Source: Oligoflexales bacterium
Lineage (GTDB): Bacteria; Bdellovibrionota_B; Oligoflexia; Oligoflexales; RGVZ01
Reading direction: 5' to 3'
Assembly: GCA_947494335.1 (NCBI GenBank)
Contig: CANLUT010000001.1
Location: forward strand, 601,649 to 665,648
Length of the DNA: 64,000 bases
The position numbers were made by a program, and so were the translations under genes. The notes beneath the pieces are model-generated. The model was not told the DNA's origin. It did not search any database and was given only the letters and a program-made list of their open reading frames with translations. This document shows positions 36,008-44,370 of this stretch, piece by piece; the stretch's first letter is position 1; every line of letters starts with the position of its first letter.

Positions 36008-37354
36008 CTAACGTGCCTTTGTTTGGATCCGACCGCGGATGTCGTTAACAGCTTCCCGGTAATCAGCTAACAGTTGGCTTTCATCCCAGTCTGGAATCTC
36101 CCGATTCCATAGCGCCCAGTTGCCATTCACCATGACGTGGCTAACGTCCCGGGAACCCATGGAGTAGATGACGTTTGCCAAGGGTTGGTCTAGGGGTTCA
36201 GAGATGAGTGACCGCTTTAAAAGCACCAAATCTGCAAGTTTTCCAGGTTCGATTGTGCCGAGATCGTTTTGCCGACCCAAGACTTTTGCGGGTATGGTCG
36301 TCGCCATGGCCAGTAAATGATCCGGGCTTAAATGATCGTTGGGAACGTGATGATCCCTTGCCAGGAGTTCTGCAATTTTTAGTTCACTTAGAATATCTGC
36401 GCTGTCATTGCTTGCAGCACAGTCTGATCCGATGGCGAGGGGAATTCCAAGTTCATAAAACTCTTCGATTCTTGCAAGTCGGTCGTAAAACAAGGTCGAC
36501 GTAGGACAGTATCCAACCGTAGAACCACTATCTTTGACAATTTTTAAATCGTCCGAGTCAGCACTGGTCAAATGCACAACCAGGGACGACTCCGACAAAG
36601 CTCCAGCCTTTGCGGCTTTGGCGACCGGTGAGAGGTGGTCACGATTTTTAACTCGTTCACGTTCTCCGGGAGTTTGAGAGAGATGCATGTGCAGCGGGAT
36701 TTTATTTTCTCTTGCGTAATCAGCGCACTCTTTAAGAAGTTCAACAGAGACAGTGTCTGCAGCATGGGGGGCGATAAGGTGACTAATCAAAGGCCCGAAA
36801 GACGACGATTCGATAAGTTCCTTTGCTCTATTCCAGCTTTCCCGCCCGGGGAATGCTCCGCCCAAATCAGCTACAGTTTCCCCGATCCATCCACGAACTC
36901 CGAATGTTTCAAAGGCCCGAGCAACACCAAAGCTGAAATAGTAGTGATCCACAAATGATGTGACACCAGCTCTAAGTCCATCATAAATGTAAGAATAAGA
37001 AAGCGGCTGTAATATGTCGGGCGACAGACTTTTTTCTGCCGGAAACAGGACCGTTTCGATCATGTTCTCTTTGCAATGCCCCAGGCCGCGAAAGAAACCC
37101 ATAGCAACATGAGTGTGCGCATTGAATAGGCCCGGAATCATAATGAAGGAGGAAGCATCGAAAAAAGCTGCTTCAGGTGCCTTTGCTTTTATAGTTGAGG
37201 TTGGTCCGACAGCAACAATCCGGTTTTCACGCACATGAACGGCACCGTTACTAATAGTCTCGAGAAATGGTCCTTGAATCAGGGTGGCGTGTCCGATGAT
37301 AAATTCTTGGTGTTTCGGAGCAACAGCTGCAGATAATGAAAGTCGTTCACTCAA
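36008..37354 (-). CDS. Amidohydrolase of the TRZ/ATZ-SAH deaminase family
   Basis: A 448-residue zinc amidohydrolase. Metal ligands are in FNAHTHVAMG near residue 80, HMHLSQT near 222 and the Asp in IGSDCAASND near 318. The order matches cytosine/guanine-type and S-adenosylhomocysteine/5-methylthioadenosine deaminases, and the chlorohydrolase-like enzymes. The C-terminal LGTIEPGKLADLVLL segment is conserved in the family. Start TTG 37354 with GAGGA upstream. Substrate not readable; the KynB neighbour suggests an aromatic amide or amine. Confidence 0.85.
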   Translation of the reverse strand: MSERLSLSAAVAPKHQEFIIGHATLIQGPFLETISNGAVHVRENRIVAVGPTSTIKAKAPEAAFFDASSFIMIPGLFNAHTHVAMGFFRGLGHCKENMIETVLFPAEKSLSPDILQPLSYSYIYDGLRAGVTSFVDHYYFSFGVARAFETFGVRGWIGETVADLGGAFPGRESWNRAKELIESSSFGPLISHLIAPHAADTVSVELLKECADYARENKIPLHMHLSQTPGERERVKNRDHLSPVAKAAKAGALSESSLVVHLTSADSDDLKIVKDSGSTVGYCPTSTLFYDRLARIEEFYELGIPLAIGSDCAASNDSADILSELKIAELLARDHHVPNDHLSPDHLLAMATTIPAKVLGRQNDLGTIEPGKLADLVLLKRSLISEPLDQPLANVIYSMGSRDVSHVMVNGNWALWNREIPDWDESQLLADYREAVNDIRGRIQTKAR

Positions 37355-37440
37355 GCGGATTTTCCTCGAATATGGTGTTTACGATAGAGTAATCCCAGAC
37401 CGAGTGAGTGTCCATGCGTGGATTGCGAAGGTCCGAGTCG

Positions 37441-37476
37441 CAAAAAAGAAAAACGGCTACGTTTCTAAACGCAGCC
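37441..37476 (-). terminator. Terminator downstream of rpmG
   Basis: On the minus strand GGCTGCGTTT pairs with AAACGTAGCC (one G-U), followed by GTTTTTCTTTTTT. A clear Rho-independent terminator about 80 bp after the rpmG stop. Confidence 0.75.
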
Positions 37477-37556
37477 ATTTCCCAGGTTCCTGAATCCGCT
37501 GTGCGCACAAAATCGTCGTGCTGATGCTCAGAGGACTAGTAGGTTAAAAAAATTTG

Positions 37557-37721
37557 TTACTTGATCTTAGCTTCCTTGAACACGACGTGCTTACGAGCTT
37601 TTGGGTCGTATTTCCTGAGCTCGAGCTTGTCTTTGCCCTTTTTCTTGTTTGTCGTGTAAAAGTATCCAGTACCAGCTGTTGAGACAAGGCGGATAAGTTC
37701 ACGTGCGCCTGCTTTTGCCAT
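37557..37721 (-). CDS. rpmG: 50S ribosomal protein L33
   Basis: A 54-residue basic protein beginning [19 protein letters not shown], with the YFYTTNKK and [20 protein letters not shown] blocks typical of L33. It is the cysteine-free (C-) form, so it does not bind zinc. ATG 37721 has AGGAG upstream. A TATAAT on the minus strand at 37743-37748 lies close before it. A CCTCGGC/GCCGAGG hairpin at 37765-37788 lies further up, over the expected -35 region. Confidence 0.96.
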   Translation of the reverse strand: MAKAGARELIRLVSTAGTGYFYTTNKKKGKDKLELRKYDPKARKHVVFKEAKIK

Positions 37722-37969
37722 GATTCGTCTCCTAAAATCCAAATTATATCCAAGACCTTGCGGGCCTCGGCCGTTAAGCGAGCCGAGGTTGTAACAAAAT
37801 GTCTAACGCTTTGTCCATGTTTTTTTAGGTTTTTTCTGCATCGGTATTGCTCCGAGAGATCAAGATTTCAGATTGCCGGATTGTTAATAAAAAGTTTAAT
37901 ATTAACAGCAAATTGTCCTGTTTTTTCATCCGACCCCAAAAGATGGGGTTGGACTAGTTTAGTGCTGCG

Positions 37970-39502
37970 ATGCGTTGCAAGGGAGTGCGTGTTTTGGGGC
38001 GTTTATTGCTGATAACTCTGATGTTTGCGGGCTTTCTTAGGCCTGTGGCGGCAAATCCCTTGGCGTTGCGGCGCTCGGTCTTTCGCATTGAAACATCTGG
38101 GCAAGAACGCAACTTCATCAATCCCTGGCGCCTAGAGTCTCCCGATATGTGGTCAGGTACTGGGTTCTATATCGGCGAAGGGCGTATCCTGACCAATGCC
38201 CACGTCGTTGCCAATGCTAGCTCAATTACTGTGCAAAGGGATGGTGATTCAAGAAAAGTGGCTGCCTATGTGCAGTTTATCGGACATGACGTTGATTTGG
38301 CTATTTTAGGAGTTCCCGATCCGCGGTACCTGAAAAATGTAGAAGCTCTGTCGTTCGGATCGATTCCCCGGCTTCGATCACCGGTCACCACAGTGGGTTA
38401 TCCATTAGGAGGAGATCAGATTTCGATGACTGATGGTGTCGTAAACCGCATCAGTTATCAGACATATGTTCACACGGACGCAGACTCCCACCTACTGATC
38501 CAGGTGGATTCTGCCATCAACCCTGGAAATAGCGGGGGACCGGTCTTTCAGGGGCGAAATGTCGTAGGCGTAGCGTTCCAAGCTCTTACGAGAGCTCAGA
38601 GTGCTGGCTTTATTATTCCAGTCCCCGTCGTGGAGCGATTCCTTAACGATTGTCGCGATGGACGCTACGATGGCGTTCCCCATTGGGGAGTTGAGACTCA
38701 AGATCTTGTTTTAAACAATAGTATGTCCAGTCGTTATTACCGTCTGCCGAAAGGCGACAAGCGAGGAACTTTGGTCGCGAGGGTTCTCCCATGGTCTCCG
38801 GCGCGGAGTATTCTTCGGCGAGGGGATATTTTACTGTCTATCTCCGGCAAAGATATCGGTGTGGATGGTCGCGTTGCGTTCGAAGGCGAGCGGGTTGACT
38901 ACGAAGCGCTTTATGATCTTCGGCTTAAGGGCGAGAGAGTTCGCCTCGAAGTTTTGAGAGATGGAGCGATCGCCAATCTTGAGGTCGATGTCGGACAGGG
39001 ATTGCCTCATCAATATTCTGGAAGAATCTTCTCAAAACGCCCTCGATACACGGTCTTTGGCGGGATTGTGTTTACGGCACTAACGATGTCGGTCATGGAG
39101 GTTTGGGGTGATTCCTGGGAAAAGAAGGCCCCACTTCTCCTGCGGTATCTTGTACGTAACCCCTTTGATGTTGAGGAGGCTCTCGATCGCGACGAACTCG
39201 TGATCGTGAGTGATGTTTTGTCAAATCGGGCAAATTCATTCGTCGAGATTACTAGTCCGGTTGTTGATAAAATTAACGGTCAAAAAGTCAAATCTGTACA
39301 AATGGTGCACGATATCTTGAAAAACTCGAAAGAGGAGACCCTCCGTATTGACTTTATGTTCGATAAGACACCTTGGGTTTTCAGTTTGGCGGAATTGCGT
39401 TCCGTCCATGAGGAGACGAATCGCCGCTACGGGGTGACACCTGCATATTGGCTTGAATCATACTCGGTGGATGCCGCCATCACGCGGGAAGGTGTTCAGT
39501 GA
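37970..39502 (+). CDS. Exported HtrA/Deg-like serine protease with PDZ domains
   Basis: A 510-residue protein with a signal peptide (residues 1-27). The trypsin-like domain has an intact triad: His78 (TNAHVV), Asp109 (HDVDLAIL) and Ser188 (PGNSGGPV). A PDZ region lies near 225-325, with RGDILLSISGKDI. A second C-terminal module begins VFGGIVFTALT, as in plant Deg-type proteases. It would degrade or check misfolded envelope proteins. The following gene is a paralogue lacking the triad. The start overlaps nothing; the stop overlaps the next start by 4 bp. Confidence 0.92.
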   Translation: MRCKGVRVLGRLLLITLMFAGFLRPVAANPLALRRSVFRIETSGQERNFINPWRLESPDMWSGTGFYIGEGRILTNAHVVANASSITVQRDGDSRKVAAYVQFIGHDVDLAILGVPDPRYLKNVEALSFGSIPRLRSPVTTVGYPLGGDQISMTDGVVNRISYQTYVHTDADSHLLIQVDSAINPGNSGGPVFQGRNVVGVAFQALTRAQSAGFIIPVPVVERFLNDCRDGRYDGVPHWGVETQDLVLNNSMSSRYYRLPKGDKRGTLVARVLPWSPARSILRRGDILLSISGKDIGVDGRVAFEGERVDYEALYDLRLKGERVRLEVLRDGAIANLEVDVGQGLPHQYSGRIFSKRPRYTVFGGIVFTALTMSVMEVWGDSWEKKAPLLLRYLVRNPFDVEEALDRDELVIVSDVLSNRANSFVEITSPVVDKINGQKVKSVQMVHDILKNSKEETLRIDFMFDKTPWVFSLAELRSVHEETNRRYGVTPAYWLESYSVDAAITREGVQ

Positions 39503-41001
39503 TCAAAGTTCTTTTGCTGTTATCCATCGCTGTGACTCTCATTAGCGCTAAACGGCCTTCAAAAAGAACGCTTACCGCCAACACGGAACAGGACGCTTCA
39601 GAGTATGAAAGAAGCGTCTTACATTTGACTGTAACCCGCGCGGTGCCTGACCCTGACGCTCCGTGGTCGACTCAGAATTTGGACGTGGCAGGACATGCTG
39701 GGATCGTTGTCGGTGAAAACAGGGTGTTAACGCAGGCGTCAATCTTATCCAATGCTGTATATATTCAGGTGCAGAAGGTCGATGATGTTGAGAAAGTGCC
39801 GATGCGGGTCGTGTTTGCAGATTACGAGGCCAATCTAGCCCTATTATCGCCAGTTGATGGGCGAGCGCTTTCAGGTGTGAGGGTCATGCCGGTCGGGCTG
39901 GACATTGCAATTGGCAGTGACGTTGCAGTACTTTCCATCGAAAATGAACGGCAGCTGCGTCGGGCAGACGGGCGAGCCATGGAAGTCCGCTTAAGGGAGG
40001 CAGCCACCTCGGGTCTTATTGTTCCCATGTACTCGATTACAGGGCTTAATCGTCCAACTTGCAAATCGGATCCGGTCATTAAAAAAGGGTTTTTAATAGG
40101 AATTTGTTTTGGAGTTTCTGAAGGGCAACCTTTGGCTGTTACAGCTGGTGTTCTCAACCATTTCCTGAAAGACCAACTCTCCGCAGAAACCTACCGCGGT
40201 TTTGGCAACCTAGGGTTGGCGTTAAATCCGGTACGAAGCCCGTGGCAGCGTAAAATACTCGGCGTACCCGTCGGTAAAGGCGCCCTTCGAGTTTCAAGCA
40301 TGAGTGATACGAGTCCCTTTGGTGACTGCGTTAAAGTGGATGATGTGCTTCTGGCTGTTGATGATATTGCAGTCGACCATCGAGGTTTTTATTTGCACCC
40401 GCGCTGGGGGATGTCGCCCATTGGACACTACATTGCAGGTAAGTATGCCGGAGAAACATTGAATCTGCGTCTGTCGAGACTCGGGAAAGTTACGAACTGT
40501 AACAGAATTCTCAGACGTTATTCCAATCAAGATCGCCTGGTTCCAGGCCCTAGTAATACGGCGTCATTACCGCATCTAGTTTTCGGAGGCTTGGTCTTCC
40601 AAGAACTGACGGTTGATTACCTAGCCACATTCGGCCGTGATTGGCAGTCAAAGGCACCGAACCGTCTTCTGTTCATATATAACTATTTGAATGATTCAAC
40701 GCTCACGCGGAAGCGAATTTTGATGTTAACCAATGTCCTGGCTGACGAGTTCAATACAGGCTACGAAAAGATGACTCATTTGATACTCGATTCTGTAAAT
40801 GGCCGCCCGGTGAACTCGATTGATGAGTTAAAAATAATCCTCAAATTGCCCGGCGAACAGCGATCCGGGGCGGAATATGCTCGGTTTCTCTTCAAAAACA
40901 GTTTTGAGGTGGTCATCCCGTATGACGGCCTTGAGTCCAGTCACAAACGAATTGCCAGAGCTTACTCTGTGTCTCAGAGTTCAAGCTTCTTCGCGCGTTA
41001 G
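39499..41001 (+). CDS. Catalytically dead Deg-like paralogue (pseudoprotease)
   Basis: A 500-residue exported protein co-linear with the preceding protease along its whole length, including the C-terminal VFGGLVFQELT module. At the triad positions it has Ser81 (TQASIL) for His, Asn112 (YEANLALL) for Asp and a PTCKSDPV segment for PGNSGGPV, so it cannot be a serine protease. It starts at GTG 39499, overlapping the protease stop (GTGA), so both are made together. A regulatory, chaperone or substrate-docking partner of the active protease is the natural inference. Confidence 0.88.
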   Translation: MIKVLLLLSIAVTLISAKRPSKRTLTANTEQDASEYERSVLHLTVTRAVPDPDAPWSTQNLDVAGHAGIVVGENRVLTQASILSNAVYIQVQKVDDVEKVPMRVVFADYEANLALLSPVDGRALSGVRVMPVGLDIAIGSDVAVLSIENERQLRRADGRAMEVRLREAATSGLIVPMYSITGLNRPTCKSDPVIKKGFLIGICFGVSEGQPLAVTAGVLNHFLKDQLSAETYRGFGNLGLALNPVRSPWQRKILGVPVGKGALRVSSMSDTSPFGDCVKVDDVLLAVDDIAVDHRGFYLHPRWGMSPIGHYIAGKYAGETLNLRLSRLGKVTNCNRILRRYSNQDRLVPGPSNTASLPHLVFGGLVFQELTVDYLATFGRDWQSKAPNRLLFIYNYLNDSTLTRKRILMLTNVLADEFNTGYEKMTHLILDSVNGRPVNSIDELKIILKLPGEQRSGAEYARFLFKNSFEVVIPYDGLESSHKRIARAYSVSQSSSFFAR

Positions 41002-41012
41002 TGAGTTGAAGC

Positions 41013-41516
41013 ATGGATGAATCGGATTCGCAGATTATAAAACGGTTACGCTCGACGGGGCTGGACTTTGCAGTTCATCGATTTCCCTACGAAGTTGGGG
41101 GAGGGACGGCGCGATCAAGTCGCTTGCTTGGAGTTCCGGAATACGCTGTCGTCAAGACGCTAGTATTTGAAGATGATCAGCGTAAGCCGCTGGTCGTACT
41201 GATGCATGGTGACAAAAATGTCGACACGCGAAAATTGGCGCAGCATCTTGGCTTGTCTAAAATTTGGTCATGCGCACCTGAGGTCGCTGAAAGCTTAAGC
41301 GGCTGGCCCGTTGGATCGACCAATCCATTTGCATTAAAAACATTGATGCCGATCTTCATGGAGAAGTCGGTGCAAAAGCTACCGACCATGTATATAAATG
41401 GAGGCGGTCGCGGGTTGTTGGTTTCCATGGCACCCCTCGATTTTATGAAGGTCGTTGAGGTCAGGCTTGTTGATTGTGCGAAAGAAAAGCCTGTGGTAAG
41501 TTCTAAAACACCATAA
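41013..41516 (+). CDS. YbaK/EbsC-type aminoacyl-tRNA deacylase
   Basis: A 167-residue protein of the YbaK/ProX editing family, which hydrolyses mischarged Cys- or Ala-tRNA(Pro). It shows the conserved VVKTLVF segment with the essential Lys, LVVLMHGDKNVD, and a variant of the GxxPxGxK loop (GWPVGSTNPF). The exact tRNA specificity cannot be assigned. It starts 11 bp after the pseudoprotease stop and may share its transcript. Confidence 0.88.
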   Translation: MDESDSQIIKRLRSTGLDFAVHRFPYEVGGGTARSSRLLGVPEYAVVKTLVFEDDQRKPLVVLMHGDKNVDTRKLAQHLGLSKIWSCAPEVAESLSGWPVGSTNPFALKTLMPIFMEKSVQKLPTMYINGGGRGLLVSMAPLDFMKVVEVRLVDCAKEKPVVSSKTP

Positions 41517-41539
41517 TCATTACTAGAGGTGTCGTTGGT

Positions 41540-44299
41540 ATGAAGTCACTGCGCTGGCGTTTGATGTTGATTGCTGGGTTAACCCTCTTCTCATTTTACA
41601 TCCTGATTCCCACTGGCATTTACATGTCGCAACCAGCTGAGCTGCGCAATGATCAGGATCATATGAAAAAAGTACTTCCCGCCTGGCTCCCCAAGGGACA
41701 CTTAAATCTTGGTCTGGATCTCCAGGGTGGTGTTCAGCTTGTGCTGGGTGTGAACTTGACGCAAGCCGTTGAAAATCGTTTGGGGCGAATTGGTACCGAC
41801 ATTGGCCACTGGGCAGAGCAGTCTGACAAACCTGTAGGTGTGAAGACAGCCTACGTGGTGAAGGGCGAGACCAAGTTACGGGTTGAGACCACGCCGGAAG
41901 CCGACAAGGATCTCATCACTAAAGCGATCGATAAAGAGTACCCATCTCTGCAAAAATCTGGCGGAGAAGGAACATTCATCGACTTTACATTCCGAGGCGA
42001 CCAGATTCAGACCATTAAGGACGGTGCTCTAGAACAAGCCGAGCGCGTTGTACGCAGTCGTGTCGATAAGTGGGGCGTTACCGAGCCTGTTATCAATCGA
42101 CGATCTGATGGATCGATCATAGCTCAGCTTCCAGGATTTAAAGACCCAGAGAAGGCGAAGGAACTGTTGGGTCGGACAGCTCAGCTCAAATTCAAAATTG
42201 TGGATGACGAGTTCCGCGGTTTGGAAGCACTTGCCGGCAAGCTGCCACCGGAAGTGCAGCTAGACCGTACAAACGGTATGGCACTTGTCAGCGCAAGTCG
42301 TGAGAAAATTTTTGAAGTCACCAAAGGCATCTTGCCTGCAGATCGCGAGTTGTTACTGGGTCGTGAGCTTCTTGCGGGTGGAAAACAGCAGTTTCGCTCC
42401 TACGTTGTCAAAGCAGCCACAGAGATCACTGGCGATGACGTGATGGATGCGATGGCTACTGTAAATCAGGACGGCATGGATCAGCAGCCGGCAGTATCTC
42501 TGCGTTTTACCACGATTGGTGGAAAACGTTTTGAAGAGGTCACTGGTGCCAATGTCAGAAAACGCATGGCTATCGTACTTGACGACATTGTTGAAAGTGC
42601 GCCGGTTATAAATGGGAAAATTCCAGGCGGTAGCGCCATGATTACCCTTGGTGCTGGTTTGGATTACCAAGCGATGATTGAAGAGGCCAATCAGCTATCG
42701 ATGGTTCTCAAGTCAGGTGCGCTTCCAGCATCGATCACGATTCTTGAGCAACGTCAGGTTGGCGCGACTCTTGGACCTGAACTCGGCAAGTTAGGTGTCA
42801 AGGGCGTCGTGGTTGGTCTTATGTTGGTCTTTACGTTCATGATCATTTACTACAAGCGCCCGGGCATGATTGCTTGCTTTGCGCTGATTCTGAACGCTAT
42901 TTTTCTTCTTGCGTCCATGTCGATGTTTGGTTTTGCGCTAACTCTTCCTGGAATCGCCGGCTTCGTTCTGTCCTTGGGAATGGCTGTTGACGCAAACGTA
43001 TTGATCAATGAGCGCATAAGAGATGAGCTTCGTGCGGGTAGATCCCCGCGGTCTGCCTTGGACAATGGATTCAAGCGAGTGTTCTGGACCGTTATGGATT
43101 CTCACGTCACAGCGATCCTGGCCTCTTTGGTATTGCTGAGCACGAATACCTCTGGACCGATCCGAGGCTTTGCAGTGACGCTGGCCATCGGCCTCGTTCT
43201 GTCGTTATGGACGGCTCTTTATTGCTCACACGTATTTTTTGATTGGGCTCTGTCCCGTCAAACAGACACAGCAGGAATCCTGGCTTGGCTGGGTGGTGAG
43301 AAGGCGAAGAAGGTCCACCATTTCAACTTCAACTTCCTTCGATATGACGTTCCCGCAACAGTCGTCGCTCTCCTCTTGTCGCTGGCTGTTGGTGTTGTCG
43401 GCTTTACCAAGGGACTGAATTGGTCGATTGATTTTGTCGGGGGTACCGAGGTTGAGGTCTCATTTGCTGAAAGTGTGACTCCGGATCAACTGCGCGAGGC
43501 AGCAACCAAGGCTGATATTCACGACCTTACAATTCAAGGACTCAAGGGTGGCGACAAGGACTACCTACTCAGATTTGAGGAGTCAAAAGCTCATTCGGGT
43601 GATTTGACGGCCGCAGAAAAAGACGCCGCACACGTTTCGGGTGGTGCCAAGGTCAATAAGTTGCAAGATATAATCAGACAAGATTTGGCGGCTAAAAAAC
43701 CCTCTGTTACTCGTGTTGATTATGTTGGTCCGCAAATTGGTAGGGAGCTACGAAATCAAGGTTTTATTTCCATGGTTTACGCAGTCCTGTTTATCATGAT
43801 CTATCTGGCTTTCCGCTTTGACTTCCGATTCGGATCCGGTGCGGTTTTAAAATTGATTCCTGACAGTTTTGCGATGCTTGGTTTTTATTTGTTTTTCTGG
43901 CGATCATTCGACTTGACCGCGATTGCAGCATTGTTGACTGGTATCGGATACTCTGTAAACGATGTTATTGTAGTGTTTGACCGTATTCGTGAGCGAATGC
44001 ATAACGAGCCAGGCAAACCTTTTGCTGAGCAGATCAATATTTCTCTTAATGAAACGCTGACGCGAACCATTAACACGTCTGTCGTCACGAACCTGTCATT
44101 GATTGGTATCATCATTTTCGGACCTGAAAGCATTCGAAACTTTGCGTTGGCGATGTCTGTTGGGATTATCTCGGCGACGCTGACGACAAACTTTGTGGGT
44201 AGTTCCTACTTGCTGTGGATCGATCGTGTGATGAGTGCTCGCAAGAAGGGTGCAGTGTCCCATCAACCGATGCAGCATGGCCGGAGATCACCCGTTTAA
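41540..44299 (+). CDS. secDF: Protein translocase SecDF, single-chain fusion
   Basis: A 919-residue inner-membrane protein that pulls preproteins through SecYEG using the proton gradient. The SecD half starts with the first membrane segment, then LGLDLQGGVQLVL near 55 and the periplasmic P1 region. Its C-terminal five-helix part includes GMAVDANVLINERIRDELRAG, whose Asp is proton-transfer related. The SecF half starts near 630 with SIDFVGGTEVEVSF and ends with GYSVNDVIVVFDRIRERM. SecD and SecF are separate in E. coli and fused in some lineages. AGAGGTG precedes the ATG. Confidence 0.96.
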   Translation: MKSLRWRLMLIAGLTLFSFYILIPTGIYMSQPAELRNDQDHMKKVLPAWLPKGHLNLGLDLQGGVQLVLGVNLTQAVENRLGRIGTDIGHWAEQSDKPVGVKTAYVVKGETKLRVETTPEADKDLITKAIDKEYPSLQKSGGEGTFIDFTFRGDQIQTIKDGALEQAERVVRSRVDKWGVTEPVINRRSDGSIIAQLPGFKDPEKAKELLGRTAQLKFKIVDDEFRGLEALAGKLPPEVQLDRTNGMALVSASREKIFEVTKGILPADRELLLGRELLAGGKQQFRSYVVKAATEITGDDVMDAMATVNQDGMDQQPAVSLRFTTIGGKRFEEVTGANVRKRMAIVLDDIVESAPVINGKIPGGSAMITLGAGLDYQAMIEEANQLSMVLKSGALPASITILEQRQVGATLGPELGKLGVKGVVVGLMLVFTFMIIYYKRPGMIACFALILNAIFLLASMSMFGFALTLPGIAGFVLSLGMAVDANVLINERIRDELRAGRSPRSALDNGFKRVFWTVMDSHVTAILASLVLLSTNTSGPIRGFAVTLAIGLVLSLWTALYCSHVFFDWALSRQTDTAGILAWLGGEKAKKVHHFNFNFLRYDVPATVVALLLSLAVGVVGFTKGLNWSIDFVGGTEVEVSFAESVTPDQLREAATKADIHDLTIQGLKGGDKDYLLRFEESKAHSGDLTAAEKDAAHVSGGAKVNKLQDIIRQDLAAKKPSVTRVDYVGPQIGRELRNQGFISMVYAVLFIMIYLAFRFDFRFGSGAVLKLIPDSFAMLGFYLFFWRSFDLTAIAALLTGIGYSVNDVIVVFDRIRERMHNEPGKPFAEQINISLNETLTRTINTSVVTNLSLIGIIIFGPESIRNFALAMSVGIISATLTTNFVGSSYLLWIDRVMSARKKGAVSHQPMQHGRRSPV

Positions 44300-44370
44300 A
44301 TAGCGGTTAGTGTCTAGCTGGATTTGGGCTAGTCAATCTGATTGTGGCGCGCCATTGAAGACTGTGCGCG

